This document shows, piece after piece, positions 38,658-50,187 of a stretch of DNA of 64,000 bases. How positions within the stretch are numbered: the first letter of the stretch is position 1; the number at the start of each line of letters is the position of its first letter. The notes beneath the pieces are model-generated. The model was given only the letters and a program-made list of their open reading frames with translations, was not told the DNA's origin and searched no databases. The stretch is from Nymphaea colorata (Eukaryota; Streptophyta; Magnoliopsida; Nymphaeales; Nymphaeaceae). The stretch is taken from assembly GCF_008831285.2 (NCBI RefSeq), contig NC_045148.1:14920802-14984801 (forward strand), read 5' to 3'. The position numbers were made by a program, and so were the translations under genes.

Positions 38658-40246
38658 TCAAGCCTTGAAGGATCTACCTACTTGAAGGAAAATTGGCGCT
38701 GTTAGGTTGGATTACCTCTTTTACCTAACTTTCTTATTGATCATCAGAACTCATTTGTTACGCAGGAGATTCAGGGAAGGAAAGTCTAAGTTGGAAGATC
38801 ATATTGGGTAAGTTTCTTAACAACTTGACCACAACTCTCTCTCTCTCTCTCTCTCTCTCTCATGTATGAACATACACACATCTTCTCAATATACAAACGA
38901 TCTGGTTGAGTGCAAAACTCAATATGGCTTCAAAATTTCTATATGTATATATGTCAACATGATCTACCAATCCAGGCAGCTTACGGTTAATGAACCGACT
39001 AACATTACCAGCTTCATAGAGAAAAGTTAAAAGTACTAGCTGTTCTCAGGCAACCCATGCATGGGTTTTGATGTGTTTACTGGTCAAAGTTTAAGTGTTT
39101 GTGTGTGACCTTAGTTTCCTTTATGTTTTCACAGGTATCACTGCAGCTGCTGCTACCTTTGTTCTAGCATGTTCGTTAATTATTTGGTATTGGATCTCAA
39201 GGAAATCTGGGGAAGGAAATGGATGCTTCGAACCACACACTTCCGCGAAACTTGAAAAGTTTTTAAGTGATTATAAATCCCTCACAGCCACCAGGTACAC
39301 GTACAACGAAGTAAAGAGGATGACAAACAATTTCAAGCATAAGCTCGGCCAAGGCGGCTATGGCAGCGTGTTCAAAGGAGATCTGACCAATGGCACTCCT
39401 GTGGCTGTGAAGCTAATGGAAAAATCATACAATGATGGTCAGGAATTTATTAATGAAGTTGCCACCATTGGCAGGATTCATCATGTAAATGTAATCCGTC
39501 TTCTTGGCTTCTGCATTCAAGGATCTCGAAGAGCTCTCATATATGAATTTATGGCTAATGGTTCATTAGAGAAGTTCATTTGCTCAGATGAGAATAATGG
39601 ATGTAAACGCCTGATTGGAGAAAGACTATATCATGTAGCTCTAGGCATTGCCCGAGGAATTGAATATCTGCACCAAGGTTGTGACAGACGAATCATCCAC
39701 TTTGACATCAAGCCGAATAACATTCTTCTGGACCATGAATTCGCACCAAAAGTTTCTGACTTTGGTTTAGCAAAATGGTACCGCAAGGGGCAGAGCGTAG
39801 TCACTATCACTGAAGGCAGAGGCACTATTGGCTACATTGCTCCAGAAATATTCTATGGGAACTCTAGATGTGTCTCAAATAAATCTGATGTATATAGCTT
39901 CGGAATGCTACTCTTGGCGGTGGTTGGCTTGAAAGACAAACTTGGTCCCACTGCCACCAATTCAAGCCAGGACTATTTTCCTCAAATGATCTATGAGAGC
40001 CTTGGTCGCAAAAAACAGCCTGAAGAGATCGGAGAAGGAGAAGACACTGTTAGAAAGATAACCACTGTAGCTCTGTGGTGCATACAGTGGAACCCAATGC
40101 ATAGACCTTCTATGGATGAAGTCATTAGAATGTTTGAGAGTGATATATCAAGCCTGATCATGCCTCCTAATAACTTTTTTCCAGCAACTGAGCCGAAAAA
40201 CCAGTTTGAATCTTCAAATACATCAGGATGTTCAATCAGTTCATGA
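37343..40246 (+). CDS. LRK10L-type receptor-like protein kinase, GUB_WAK ectodomain (gene 1)
   Basis: Predicted plasma-membrane receptor-like Ser/Thr kinase of the LRK10L (leaf rust 10 locus-like) family, members of which act in defence or stress signalling. Exons 37343-38117, 38766-38807 and 39135-40246 join in phase 1 to 642 aa. Order: signal peptide with a long Phe run (about 1-24); Cys-rich galacturonan-binding-type domain starting LCPPSSCGNISIRYPF; WAK-associated C-terminal motif CAACEGSGGLCGCG (about 232-245); TM helix about 274-294; kinase about 338-612 with GQGGYGSV 344-351, Lys365, Glu380, HFD 461-463 in place of HRD, and DFG 481-483. HFDIKPNNILL is typical of this family and makes it a non-RD kinase. 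The 42-bp middle exon is a conserved micro-exon feature shared with gene 2. Intron 1 holds GA/CT repeats. No break is seen. Confidence 0.9.
38607..38861. repeat. (GA)n and (CT)n microsatellites around the micro-exon of gene 1
   Basis: A GA run of about 48 bp (38607-38654) lies in intron 1 and a CT run (about 38835-38861) lies in intron 2, on either side of the 42-bp exon 2. They could pair in the pre-mRNA; no evidence of function. Confidence 0.85.
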
Positions 40247-40623
40247 TATATAAAACCTTCACACTTCTGATTGCAACAAATTTTGGTAGAAGATTCAGTT
40301 TCACTTCCAAATTTGCAGAATCAAGTGATGTGGTAGGAAAAGCTAGGAAGAGATCTTTGAGGGATTGACATCAGTTCTTTCTCAAACTGTGGCTCGGCCT
40401 TTGTAATGTAAAGCAAAGTGTAATTCATTTTATCCAAAGAATATTTCTCTTGGTCCAAATGGGCGGGTTCTTGTGGTTCACCCGAACTGTATAAATTGTA
40501 CACTCGAATATTTAGAATAACAGAAATTTAATTACATTAATAGTTCTGATGACAAACGCCAAAGTTGTGTCTTTGCTGACTTGTCTGCTGCTCCTTACAG
40601 GCCTGTTTGGCAATATTAATTAC

Positions 40624-40733
40624 TGTTACGTGAATCTATCCTAAAAATATAGACGACGACTTGCTCTATGAACATGTGTTACGTGAATCTATCCTAAAAA
40701 TATAGACGACGACTTGCTCTATGAACATGTGTT
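40624..40733. repeat. 53-bp perfect tandem duplication
   Basis: Two identical copies (40624-40676 and 40677-40729) starting TGTTACGTGAATCTATCC and ending CTATGAACATG, followed by the first bases of a third. Non-coding and evidently recent, as no differences are seen. Confidence 0.9.
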
Positions 40734-40963
40734 AGAGCCTAGCTGAATACTCATCGTCTAAGTTTAATTATTCAAAATTTTGTCGTGATCACCTTCATTT
40801 TTTCCACAAGCTCCGGGACGACTGCAGGCAATTTTCGTTCAAACATGAATATTTATATTTAATATTCAAGAAATTTAGTTTAGGAGTGGACGCTTCAAGA
40901 AACGACATATATAGATCCCTGCAAAAACTTTAGTGGGTTATGAATTTACTACAATTATATGCA

Positions 40964-41370
40964 CATAGGATGAAGTAAAAGAGTATGACAAGTAATTTCA
41001 AGCTAGCGTCCGCTTGGGTAAGTTGGCTGTGGCGCCGAAGCACGTTCGAATTTAACGAACAGCTGCCTAATGCATGGCACTTTCGTAGCTAATAGAAAAA
41101 TCACAACATGATGGCGAAGAGTTCGTCAGCGAATCCATCTTCTTGTCTTTTGCAATCATGGATCTCTAAGAGCTCTTGATCTTTTATCGGTGAATTTGTA
41201 ACAAATAATTCACTTGAAAATTAAGTTTACTTCCACAAATGATGAGGTTAGCACTTGAAGTGTTTGTGTAATTGGGGGAAAAATTTGCATGTTTTAGGAC
41301 TTGGTATTGCTTGGATCAAGGAACTGAATATCTACTTCGAGGATGTGTCAGAATAGTCATCCAACTCAAC
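40964..41370 (+). pseudogene. Decayed LRK10L kinase fragment (psi-1)
   Basis: Scattered remains of the kinase domain in the same order as in gene 1: GATGAAGTAAAAGAGTATGAC resembling the DEVKRMT start, then TAATAGAAAAATCACAACATGATGG (the EKSHNDG region), then GGATCTCTAAGAGCTCTTGAT (GSRRAL), AATTCACTTGAAAA (NGSLEK) and GGTATTGCTTGG...GAACTGAATATCTACTTCG (the GIARGIEYLH region). Frames are broken repeatedly and the catalytic loop is lost. It is a dead tandem copy lying between gene 1 and the retrotransposon. Confidence 0.72.
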
Positions 41371-41394
41371 AAATTAAAAGAGGCGAAGTTTGTT

Positions 41395-41428
41395 GGGTCG
41401 GGTCCAGCCTCAAGAGAGGACCCGACCC
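41395..41428. repeat. 11-bp perfect hairpin
   Basis: GGGTCGGGTCC and GGACCCGACCC are separated by 12 bp, and a second CCCG run follows. It is GC-rich in AT-rich surroundings and could mark the edge of an unidentified repeat. Confidence 0.6.
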
Positions 41429-42004
41429 GGCCCGATTTTCTTTTTGAGTCACCATTCACTGTTGGGAGAAATTCCTCACCACCCCAAAAGCTATTACGGA
41501 GTTCCACCGCTTTGATGGTTTTGTGTAGTTTGCTTTGTGCAATATCAAGTCTATCGGGCTTTCTTCTGAACCCTTGTAGCGAGTTTTGGGCCGATAACTT
41601 CCAGACCAGTTGGCCTTAGGGTACCAAATGTAAAACACTTCCCGGGCTTACTTGCTCGAATTCAAAAGGCTTTGGGAGACTTAATATAAGCAAAATGTTC
41701 ATGGATTGCTTTTTAGCTTCACGGCGTAAGCATAGGTCATATGCCCACCCGCGCCTGCTGAGCTTTGAACCAGAGGAACAACTACACTCACCCCGAGCTC
41801 ATTGCTCAACTCATTTCGCTTGACATCTTTTTCTAGCATCTTGCCAAGGTCTTTTAGGTGACAAGACTTTTTCTTATGGCATCTCATGCTAGACCTTTAC
41901 AAATGCTGATTGTCGGGACCAACATTAATTGCTATACGTTATTCCCTCAATGTCTGTGAAATTTCTTGCATATTTCAAGCCGATGCCCTTGCAATTGTCC
42001 TCAA
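41429..42004. other. Unassigned sequence at the broken end of the retrotransposon
   Basis: Not recognisably LRK10L and not the expected 3' end of a Tat element. A 62-codon minus-strand frame (41699-41887) reads like real protein (a Lys-rich start, then VSVVVPLVQSSAGAGG), but I cannot name it. It may be a captured gene fragment or part of the element's 3' region. Confidence 0.35.
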
Positions 42005-45000
42005 GACATGGGTTGAGTTTGAAAATTCGGCGCCCATTTTCCTTTGGGTCTACTCCTGAGTGGAACTATGGATCTTAAAACAAGATCATTTACCTGAAAT
42101 TTTCTTTCAATGACTGATTTGGCATAATGTCGGGCGACTCTCTTACGATAGACTTCGGCATGCTCTGCCGCTTGTAGTCTTTTCTCATCTAAGAGGTCTA
42201 ATTGAGCAAGTCTCTTTTTTTGATATTTGCTAATTGGGAGTTCAATGAGAGCAGCAAATTTCATTGCTGGTTTTTGGACATGTAATGGAAGGACAATTTC
42301 CGTTCCATATACTAATTCTGCTGGTGTAGCATTGGTGGGTGTCCGAATTGTGGTTCGATACGCCCAAAGTGCATTGTGCATTTTTTCGTGTCAATCTCGG
42401 CCTGTTTCAACAGTCCTTTCTAAGACACAAATCAAAATCTTGTTGGTTGCTTCTGCCTGACCATTACCTTGAGGGTAATATGGGGCAGAAAAGTGATGTT
42501 GTATTTTGTGTTTGTGACAGAGATTGCGCATTTTCTCATTTTTGAAATGAGTACCGTTATCAGAAACGATATCATGCGGGATGCCAAATCTACACAACAG
42601 ATTTTTGTGAATGAAGGACACTACGTGTTGTCCTTCGACTGTTTTTAAAGTGATCGCTTCCACCCATTTGGTGAAGTAATATGTAGCTGCAAGAAAATAC
42701 CTGTGTCCATTTGAGGCAGGTGGATTGATTGGACCGACTACGTCGAAGGCCCACATGGAGAATGGCCATGGTGAGCTGACCGAATGAAGGTATGCTGCTG
42801 GAGCATGAATTGATGGTGCGTGCAACTGACATTTGATGCATTTCTTGACAAATTGGTGACAGTCTCTTTGCATTGTGGGCCAATAGTACTCTGCTCTGAC
42901 TATCTGCTTGACGAGGGTCTGATACCCTACATGTTCCCCACAAATTCCTTCATGGGCTTCTTGAATGACTTCTAGTGCCTCATTTGCATCGAGACATCTA
43001 GCATATTCTGTGCTGAATCCTCTTCTGTATAGGATGTTGACTAAAATGAAATATCTTGAAGACATGTGTCTCAAAACTCTTTGCTCTTTTCGAGACATTT
43101 CTGGTGGAAGTGTTCCAGTTTGGAGAAAATCCTTGATGTTCTGATACCATGGTGTTTCTCTACTTTCTGCTTGCAACACCTGTTCTGGTATGACAAAAGA
43201 TGGTTGTTCGAGTCTTCCAACTTCAAAAGATCTGATAGATTCTCCAGGTTTGAAGGCAATGGTAGAGCCTAAACTGGCTAAACCATCTGCTATTGGGTTA
43301 AATTCTCTTTTGACATGTAAGAGTTGACATTCCTCGAACTGTCTTAAGAGGGAAGCTGCTAACTCTTGATATGTGATCAATTTTTGATCTTTGACTTGCC
43401 AATCTCCATTGACCTGACTGACAGCTAAGAGAGAATCTCCAAAAATGCAAACTCTCTGCACTTTAAATTTGAGCAACATTTTGAGTCCTTGGATTAGGGC
43501 TTCGTACTCTGCCATATTATGCGTGCAGGAAAAATTCAATTTGAGAGAGTAAGGAATCATTTCTCTTTCTGGTGTAATGAAAAGTATCCCAATACCTGCC
43601 CCAACTGTGCCCTTAGATCCATCAAAGTACATCTCCCAAATCGGCTCTGGTTCAGTCGTCAGGATTTGTTCATCTGGAAAATCATCATTTGTTCTAATTT
43701 CTTCATATAGAGGAAAATCTGCCAATTGGTTTGCAATGGCTTGCCCCTTGATTGATTTTTGTGACACATATTCCAAATCATATTGCATCAGCAAAACCTG
43801 CCACTTTGCTATCCTTCCATTTAGAAATGGCTGTTCGAGGATATATTTGAGTGGATTAAGTTTGGATAAAATTTTAACTTCGCAAGCCAATAGATAATGC
43901 CTTAATTTTTGACACATCCACACCAAGGCTAAGCAAGTTTTTTCCATGTGCGAGTAGTTCTTTTCATACTGCACAAATGTCTTACTGATGTAATAAATGA
44001 CATGTTCTATTCGACATCCTTCTTCATATTGAGCCAAAAATCCACCACAGGCTGAATCGTTAACTATGATGTAAAGGTGTAGAGGTTTCCCCAAAATTAG
44101 AGCATTTAAAATTGGTGGGCAAAGGAGATACTTCTTAATATTTTCGAATGAGGTTTGACATTCATGTCCCCATTCAAATTTGACTCCTTTCCACAGTAAA
44201 TGGTTGAAGGGTTCGCACCTCATGGCAAGATTAGATATAAATTTTCTGATTGACTGAATTCTGCCTTGTAAGCTGTGTAGCTCCTTAAGATTTGTTGGGG
44301 GTGTCATTTCGATGATCGCCTTTGCTTTGGAAGGATCCATCTCGATTCCCTTTTTGCTGACCATAAATCCCAAAAGCTTAACAGATTCCACACCAAATAC
44401 ACATTTTTGTGGATTCAATCTAAGTTTGTATTGTAAGAGTCTATCAAAAACTTGAGAAAGAATGTTGATGTGATTCTCCCTTGTTTTTGACTTAATTAGT
44501 AGATAATCTACATATGCATCCATGATTTGATGCATTTGGTCATGAAAAATAGCTGCCATAGCCCTTTGATATGTTGCCCCAGCGTTCTTCAAACCAAATG
44601 GCATTACAGTATAGCAGAAGGTACCCCATGGGGTTGTAAATGATGTTTTGGCTTGATCTTGAGCAGCCAACTTAATTTGGTTATAGCCAAAATATCCATC
44701 CATAAAGGAGAACATAGCGTGACCTGCGGTACTGTCTACCAACAAGTCAATGTTTGGAAGTGGGTAGTCATCCTTTGGTGTAGCCTTATTCAAATCTCTG
44801 AAATCGATGCAGAGCCGAATTTTGCCATTTTTCTTTGGGACTACCACAATGTTTGCTAACCATTCAGGATAGTTGATTGTTCGGATGAACTCTGCCTTTA
44901 GTAGGTCTCTAGGCCTTCCTTAACTTGCCCCTCAAGACGAGGGTCTAGTTTCCTCAACTTTTATTTGATTGGCTTGCATTCTGGTTTCAATGGTAGTCGA

Positions 45001-45335
45001 TGCTCGACTAATTTTGTATCAAGTCCTGGCATGTCCTCATAAGTCCATGCAAAGGCTTCTTGATGCTTTTTGAGGAAGTTTATCAACTCTTTTCTTTCTT
45101 CTGCTGAGAGACTTGTTCCAATTTGCAAAATCTTTGGACTATCTTCCGTGCCAATGTTAATTTCCTCAATCGGATCATTAATCAAAGGTGACGGTTGATC
45201 TTGCTTTCTTATTTGGATGAACTCTGGACATTCTGCCTCAGTGAGTTCTGGATTTATCTCCTTAAAGGCTCTTGATGTTTGATCCTCAGATATCATCCTA
45301 AAGATTGTAAAGAAGTTAGATGAAATTTGAGACAT
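42005..45335 (-). pseudogene. pol: Tat pol: RT, RNase H, archaeal-type RNase H, integrase (broken)
   Basis: The N-terminal RT part (45335-44961) ends at a TAA where the family has a codon, and the frame shifts near 44915 before the main 818-codon frame (44847-42391). The RT finger/palm is clear (KKNGKIRLCIDFRDLN; FGLKNAGATYQRAM), but the catalytic YVDD reads YVDY (44503-44514), which should abolish polymerase activity. A first RNase H follows, then a second one starting MYFDGSKG (near 43.63 kb) with AEYEAL and GDSLL. Integrase has the zinc-binding HHCC region (HEGICGEHVG...CIKCQ), the DDE residues (FDVVGP, SDNGTHF, QAEATN), then a TGA at 42391-42393 where the family has Trp, and ALWAYRT beyond it. 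The C-terminal tail is missing. Confidence 0.87.
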
Positions 45336-45467
45336 TGTATATGGAAGTAATTTGCATTTGTCATTGTATTTTTGAAGGTATTACGAAATGAAGACATTTG
45401 GTATGACGACAAAATGATGACAAAATGATGGCAGATTTGTTGATTCAAATTGATAGTGAACATCCGC

Positions 45468-45686
45468 CTATGGTATTGCTCTTGACGAAAGGTACTGGCT
45501 TGAATTCTTCCTCAACATCCACTTTTCATAGCTTTGGCACCCCAAGGCTTGAGTGCCTCGTTGTCCTGTCAAGGTAACTGGTTCCAAGATTCCATTTTCA
45601 TGTTTGCCAAGGCCAGTAAATGGCTGGTAGCCATGGTGTATGAGTAAATCCAATCCTTTCTCATTCTGGCAGAATTTCTTGAACAA
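45468..45686 (-). pseudogene. G-patch-like segment between protease and RT
   Basis: A 72-codon frame with a Gly-rich core, HGYQPFTGLGKHENGI, resembling a G-patch (GxGLGxxxxGI). G-patch-type segments occur next to the protease in some retroelements and may bind RNA. It is separated from protease and RT by frame breaks in this copy. The G-patch assignment is by motif only. Confidence 0.5.
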
Positions 45687-45737
45687 CGGATGACTTTTGT
45701 AACTTGTTTAAGGTTTGGTACCCTTTTTTACCCATAC

Positions 45738-46310
45738 CTATTTCTTTGGTTTCTGAATGGCCAATCTGCTAAGGCTTTGAGATATTTCTTCCTCTTTGCA
45801 GACTCGAATACTGTGTACCTCAATTGTATATGTTGGTACCGGAATCATTGGGTGTACAAGCCGACTTTCCCTATCCTCTGCACAGATGGTTATAGAATTC
45901 CCGTTGTGAGTCCATTTGACACACTGATGTAGAGTGGAGGGAACTGCATTGGTAGCATGGATCCATGGCCTGCCAAGCAACAAGTTGAAGGAGGGTTCTA
46001 TATCCACCACATGAAATAAAACCCGATGATACGTCTCAGAAATATTCAAATCCAGACATATGCATCCTAGGCATGGTTGTCCTGTCCCGTCATATCCATG
46101 GATGAAAATTGTGGATGGAGTATAGTCGGCCTGTCTTATGCCCAACTCACGAGCTGTTTGTTGTGGACAGATGTTCAGGCTTGCTCCACCATCAATTAAA
46201 ACGTGGGAGACTCTGGTGCCCCTTGTCTCTACCACTATGTGCAAGGCGTCATTGTGCGATGCACCTCCAGTTGGTAGATCTTTATCAGAGAATATGATCG
46301 GACTATTTTC
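45738..46310 (-). pseudogene. Retrotransposon aspartic protease
   Basis: The frame carries the retropepsin active site DGGASLN (in place of D[ST]GAS), a mid-domain FIHGYDG and the C-terminal LLGRPWIH motif, in the usual order for a plant Ty3/gypsy protease. The ORF's first Met is at 46244, but protease-type sequence continues upstream in the same frame. Upstream joins to gag are disrupted. Confidence 0.82.
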
Positions 46311-46490
46311 ACATAGTTCAAAATCTCATTCATTCCCCCTGTTAGGGCTAAACCCTCCCTTCTTGACTTCAGGTAAGGGGTCCAATTCATTGAAAATGGA
46401 TTCCAATGGTTCAGGGTCGCACACTTGTGACTTCTGATCAATCTCCGTCAGATGGTCTTGTTTAACCAGTTCGGTTTGTGCATTGATGGA

Positions 46491-48014
46491 TCATTTATCA
46501 TGTTTGAAAAGCAATCCAAAGAAATCCAGGGACGTTGTATTCCTTTTGTTTATCACCATAATTTGACGACCTGTTGAAAATCTGACCATCGAAATTATTC
46601 CTTTGCCATGTTTAGGAAAATGATTCTTGAGAATGTCTGGCTGTTCGCTGACCTCTTTGATTATTTCTTTGTCAACTGCATCTTGCACAATATTTTTAAG
46701 TACAAGGCAGTCTTCTGTATCATGTCCTGGAGCGCAATGAAATTTGCAGAATTGCTCTTTGTTTTTTCCCATCATTGGTGGGGGGTTGGAGACTTTTGGG
46801 AGGAACAGAGTACCTCTTTCGATTAGCATATGCATGACCTATTCATAACTCTGTTGTAATGGGGTGAATTTTCTATCGTACCCCCATCCAGGATGTTTGT
46901 TTTTAGTGCCACTACTACTGCCACTAGCTCTGTCCATTACCCCTTTATTCTTGGGATATTCAGACTTTTCTTTCTTGAAGGCTGTAGCATTGGCCATGAT
47001 ATTGGCTGGAGCATTCTGACTTCTGCTATTCTTCTTTGTATCTTCCCTTACTTTTACCGGGATGACAGTGTCAAAAGCTCCATTCTCAATTTCTGCTTCA
47101 ATGCATTCTGCCCTCTCAGTGAGATCGATGAAAGACTTGATTGGAGCATTGGAAATGAGGCTCCTTAATGGTTGTGTCAAATTGTTTACGATCAATCCCA
47201 GTGCATGGGATTGAGAGATTGGGTCCCTCATCTTGTTGCAAGAAGATCTCCACCTCTGAATAAAATCTCTCACCTTTTCACCTGGCCTCTGTTTTAGATA
47301 GCATAATGTGGTGATCGTTGGTGCGGTTTCAACGTTTTGAATGAACCTTTCAATGAAAAGGTTGATTAACATGTCAAAATTTTTCAATTCCACTGGGTTG
47401 ATGTGTTCCCAATACCATTGTGCTGCAATTCCTTCTAGGCTTCTGGGAAAACATCGAAAGAGGGCCCTATGATTGTGGCGAAATTTGTAGCATTCAGCAA
47501 AGAACATGGCCAAATGTGCCTTTGGGTCTCCATGGCCATCAAATTTGATAAATTTCTTGGGCAAGTTTTTTATGTGTTTGTCATTTTCGAATCTTTCGTA
47601 GAAATCTTCGCAAGTGAAATTCCTCTTGTTCTTGCCTTTAAGTTGTACTGCATTTAACTTCTTTTCAACTTCCTGGATTTTTGTTTTCCAGGATTCTCCC
47701 TTCTTCTTTTTCTTGGGAGTTTTCGGTTCTTCCTCACTACTAGATTCTGTTGTAGCGTCTTCAGAAGAGTCTGAACTGCTTGATGAGTACTTTCTTGTTT
47801 TCTTCCCTTTCTTTTTGGCTTTTTCTGTATGGGCTTGTTCTTCATTGAATATGATCATGTATTTCCGGAATCTTCTGTATTTCTCAAATTCCGGGTCATT
47901 TATTTCCAGCTTGGGAGGTGTTTCTGAGGAGGATTCTTCTCCCCTGTCTCCTATAAAAGGTTAATCAAGCTCCATTTCACTCCTTCTCCTGCTTTGGCTT
48001 CTGGTTTCAACCAT
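46491..48014 (-). pseudogene. gag: Tat gag with two in-frame stops
   Basis: The frame runs from ATG at 48014 (MVETRSQSRRRSEMELD) for 508 codons, interrupted by TAA at 47961-47963 and TAG at 46836-46838. Removing neither stop, the same frame continues on both sides, so these are point mutations. An acidic/basic N-terminus (Ser/Lys/Glu runs) precedes the retrotransposon gag core (FDGHGDPKAHLAMFF...AQWYW...FIERF...GEKVRDFIQRW). The C-terminal part has a zinc-knuckle-like CKFHCAPGHDTEDC. Confidence 0.85.
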
Positions 48015-48207
48015 AAAGCAGATGTTCACATTGCAAGAAGAAAAATTGAAAATGTTAGGATGTGAATTGATGAGAGATGACAAATTTTGATTGCATATTG
48101 AAAGAAAGATGAGAATGACAAAACTTGACAAAACTTGACAAAGTTTAACATAACTTGACAAAACTTGACAAATTTTGGCTTAATAACAATGAACTAAACA
48201 TGACAAT

Positions 48208-49245
48208 CTAGGACAGAATGATAGATGGGCGGACTTCATCCCACCATTTTACATATTCGGGACCCATTCCTGGACCAAGGACAAGATACAAGTGAGCAAA
48301 TGATTCCCAACATTGCTGGGCATAGGTGTATATCCCGGACCACTCTTCAGTGTCTAGTTCACACTCCACGATGGCTCCTTCCGACTCAATTGGATATGCC
48401 TTCCTTTGACGCAGTGAGAATTGCCTGAGGCAATGCTCTGGATGATATTCAATTATGAAAAACGGTCCCAATAGAAGACTTCCTCTGACTGGGTTGTAAG
48501 TGTATCTTGACTTGATGACCTCTCGATCAAAGAAGTCCCAAATGATGGTGGAGTCATCAACTTCCTCCATCTTTCTGCGGTGGTGCTCCATACTGGATAA
48601 CTGGCCATCAGTGTTTTGAAAATGGCATGATTGTGATGTTTGTAGAACCATGCTTGCAGTGCAAAGACACATCCTTCTATCGAGTCTGCATCTCCAATTG
48701 AAAATTTGGTCAACCCTCTGTAAAGGAATGCCAAGGCTGCCATTGCTATGGAAATGTGACGGACTTTGACATGCCCCCATTTTCTGAAGAGGCGAGCTGT
48801 GCGGAAATCCATTATATGTTCTTCATTGCTGAAGAAAATAAGACCCACAGTACAAGTCACCATGGAGTTTTTGTACTTGTCTGCAACACTTGTAGATAGT
48901 GACGCAGGGTTGACAAATTGGGAGTATATTTCACCAAGCTCTTGTAGTTGAAGATATTGATGTCCATCTTTCTCTAGAAAAGGCCAACTCCGTTTCTCTG
49001 TGAGTTTACAAATCACTTCTAGAGTTTTGACTTGACCTTGGTTTACAAGGAACTGGTCTTCAATTGGACCTCTTGGATTACCTTTTGGCTCTGGCAAACC
49101 CATAATGTTGGAGAACTCATCAAGAGTGATTGTCATTTCACCCCATGGAAACCAGAATGTGTTGGTCCTTGGGTTCCATCTCTCAGCAATTGCATGGATT
49201 AGATTGCCATTGATAGGTTGCATGGCAAGGTTGACCGCAATCCTC
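48208..49245 (-). pseudogene. Extra ORF1 upstream of gag: plant mobile domain (PMD)-like protein, frameshifted
   Basis: The same strand as gag encodes a protein resembling the plant mobile domain found in MAIN/MAIL1 proteins and in some plant transposons. The start of the domain is clear: LIHAIAERWNPRTNTFWFPW, then GEMTITLDEFSNIMGLP, which matches the PMD signature (LxxALxERWxxxTxTFHLPxGExTxTLxDVxxxLGLP). The main frame (49223-48453) gives about 215 codons of the domain. The remaining part (IIWDFFDREVIKSRYTY and onward to 48208) is in another frame (48780-48208), so there is a one-base indel near 48570-48590. The codon before the assumed start region also shows a TAG in frame. Role is unknown; Ogre-type elements carry an ORF1 of unclear function here. 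Confidence 0.68.
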
Positions 49246-50165
49246 TAAGTGGTCCGGAAACATACACCGAAAAGATGGATACCATGAAAGATACCATTGA
49301 GGTAGGTAGACTCCACTTGGGATGATGCGAAGTCCGGATCGACCTTGACACGACCCGAATAGGATGTGGTTATATGGGAAAATGCTTTCTGAGTCCATCT
49401 GGACAAGAGAAAGTATTAGACTTTGACATGGATTGACCCAATAGAGACTCGAGAAGAGTTTTGACATTGGGTTTGGACATGGACTTAGAGGCAAAGTAAA
49501 ACATCACATGCATCCAAACAAGCAGTTAATGAAAAATTGATAATGCAATCCCTAGGACTCTTGCCTATATGCATTATTTTGAAAATTGATCTTGGAATCT
49601 ATGGAGAATAAATGGGTAAATGGTTCTTTATTTATCCAAAATTTATGGTATGCCTATATACCAAGTTTATGGTACTGGCATAGACTCCTCCAAGGGTTTT
49701 CTAGATTTAGGCTCTCCATTTCTCCTTGTCCACCCATGGATATACCGAGACTATTGTCCGTTTCGGTACTAATGGGGGGACTTCTCAGTCCAATTGGGTG
49801 GTCCAGTTGTAAGGCTATATTTTGGACTAATGTCCTAGAAATAGCCCGGCAACATGATGACCGAGATATGATATAGGTAAGGATTTGTTTTTCAAAATTC
49901 ATGAGAAAATGCAAAATAGATGGCTCTATTCCATACATTCCTAAGAGATAGATTTGAAATTTTGAGAGCATTCATGGGCTGCATACAATCCTTAAATTGA
50001 GGAGGGGTAGGATAAATTGAAACGAAAGAGGTTCATGAAATCTCCTCAATGTACACTACATGATGTCGGTATGCATTTTTGCGAAAAATTTTTGTGCAAT
50101 TGATGTCCAACATTGGTGAAAATAACTCATATATGATCCAAATAAGTCCTTAGACAAACAATGAT
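49246..50165 (-). other. Untranslated leader of the retrotransposon
   Basis: Lies between the PBS-like site and ORF1. A 103-codon open frame (49494-49183) overlaps the ORF1 start in a different frame and could be a shifted N-terminal part; it shows no recognisable domain. Confidence 0.5.
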
Positions 50166-50185
50166 GGGTCCCACCGGGTGTGCCA
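50166..50185 (-). promoter_or_regulatory. Primer binding site-like sequence
   Basis: Two bases inside the LTR end, the minus strand reads TGGCACACCCGGTGGGACCC. It begins with TGG, complementary to a tRNA 3'-CCA, at the position expected for a (-)-strand primer site. Which tRNA is used was not determined. Confidence 0.6.
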
Positions 50186-50187
50186 TC

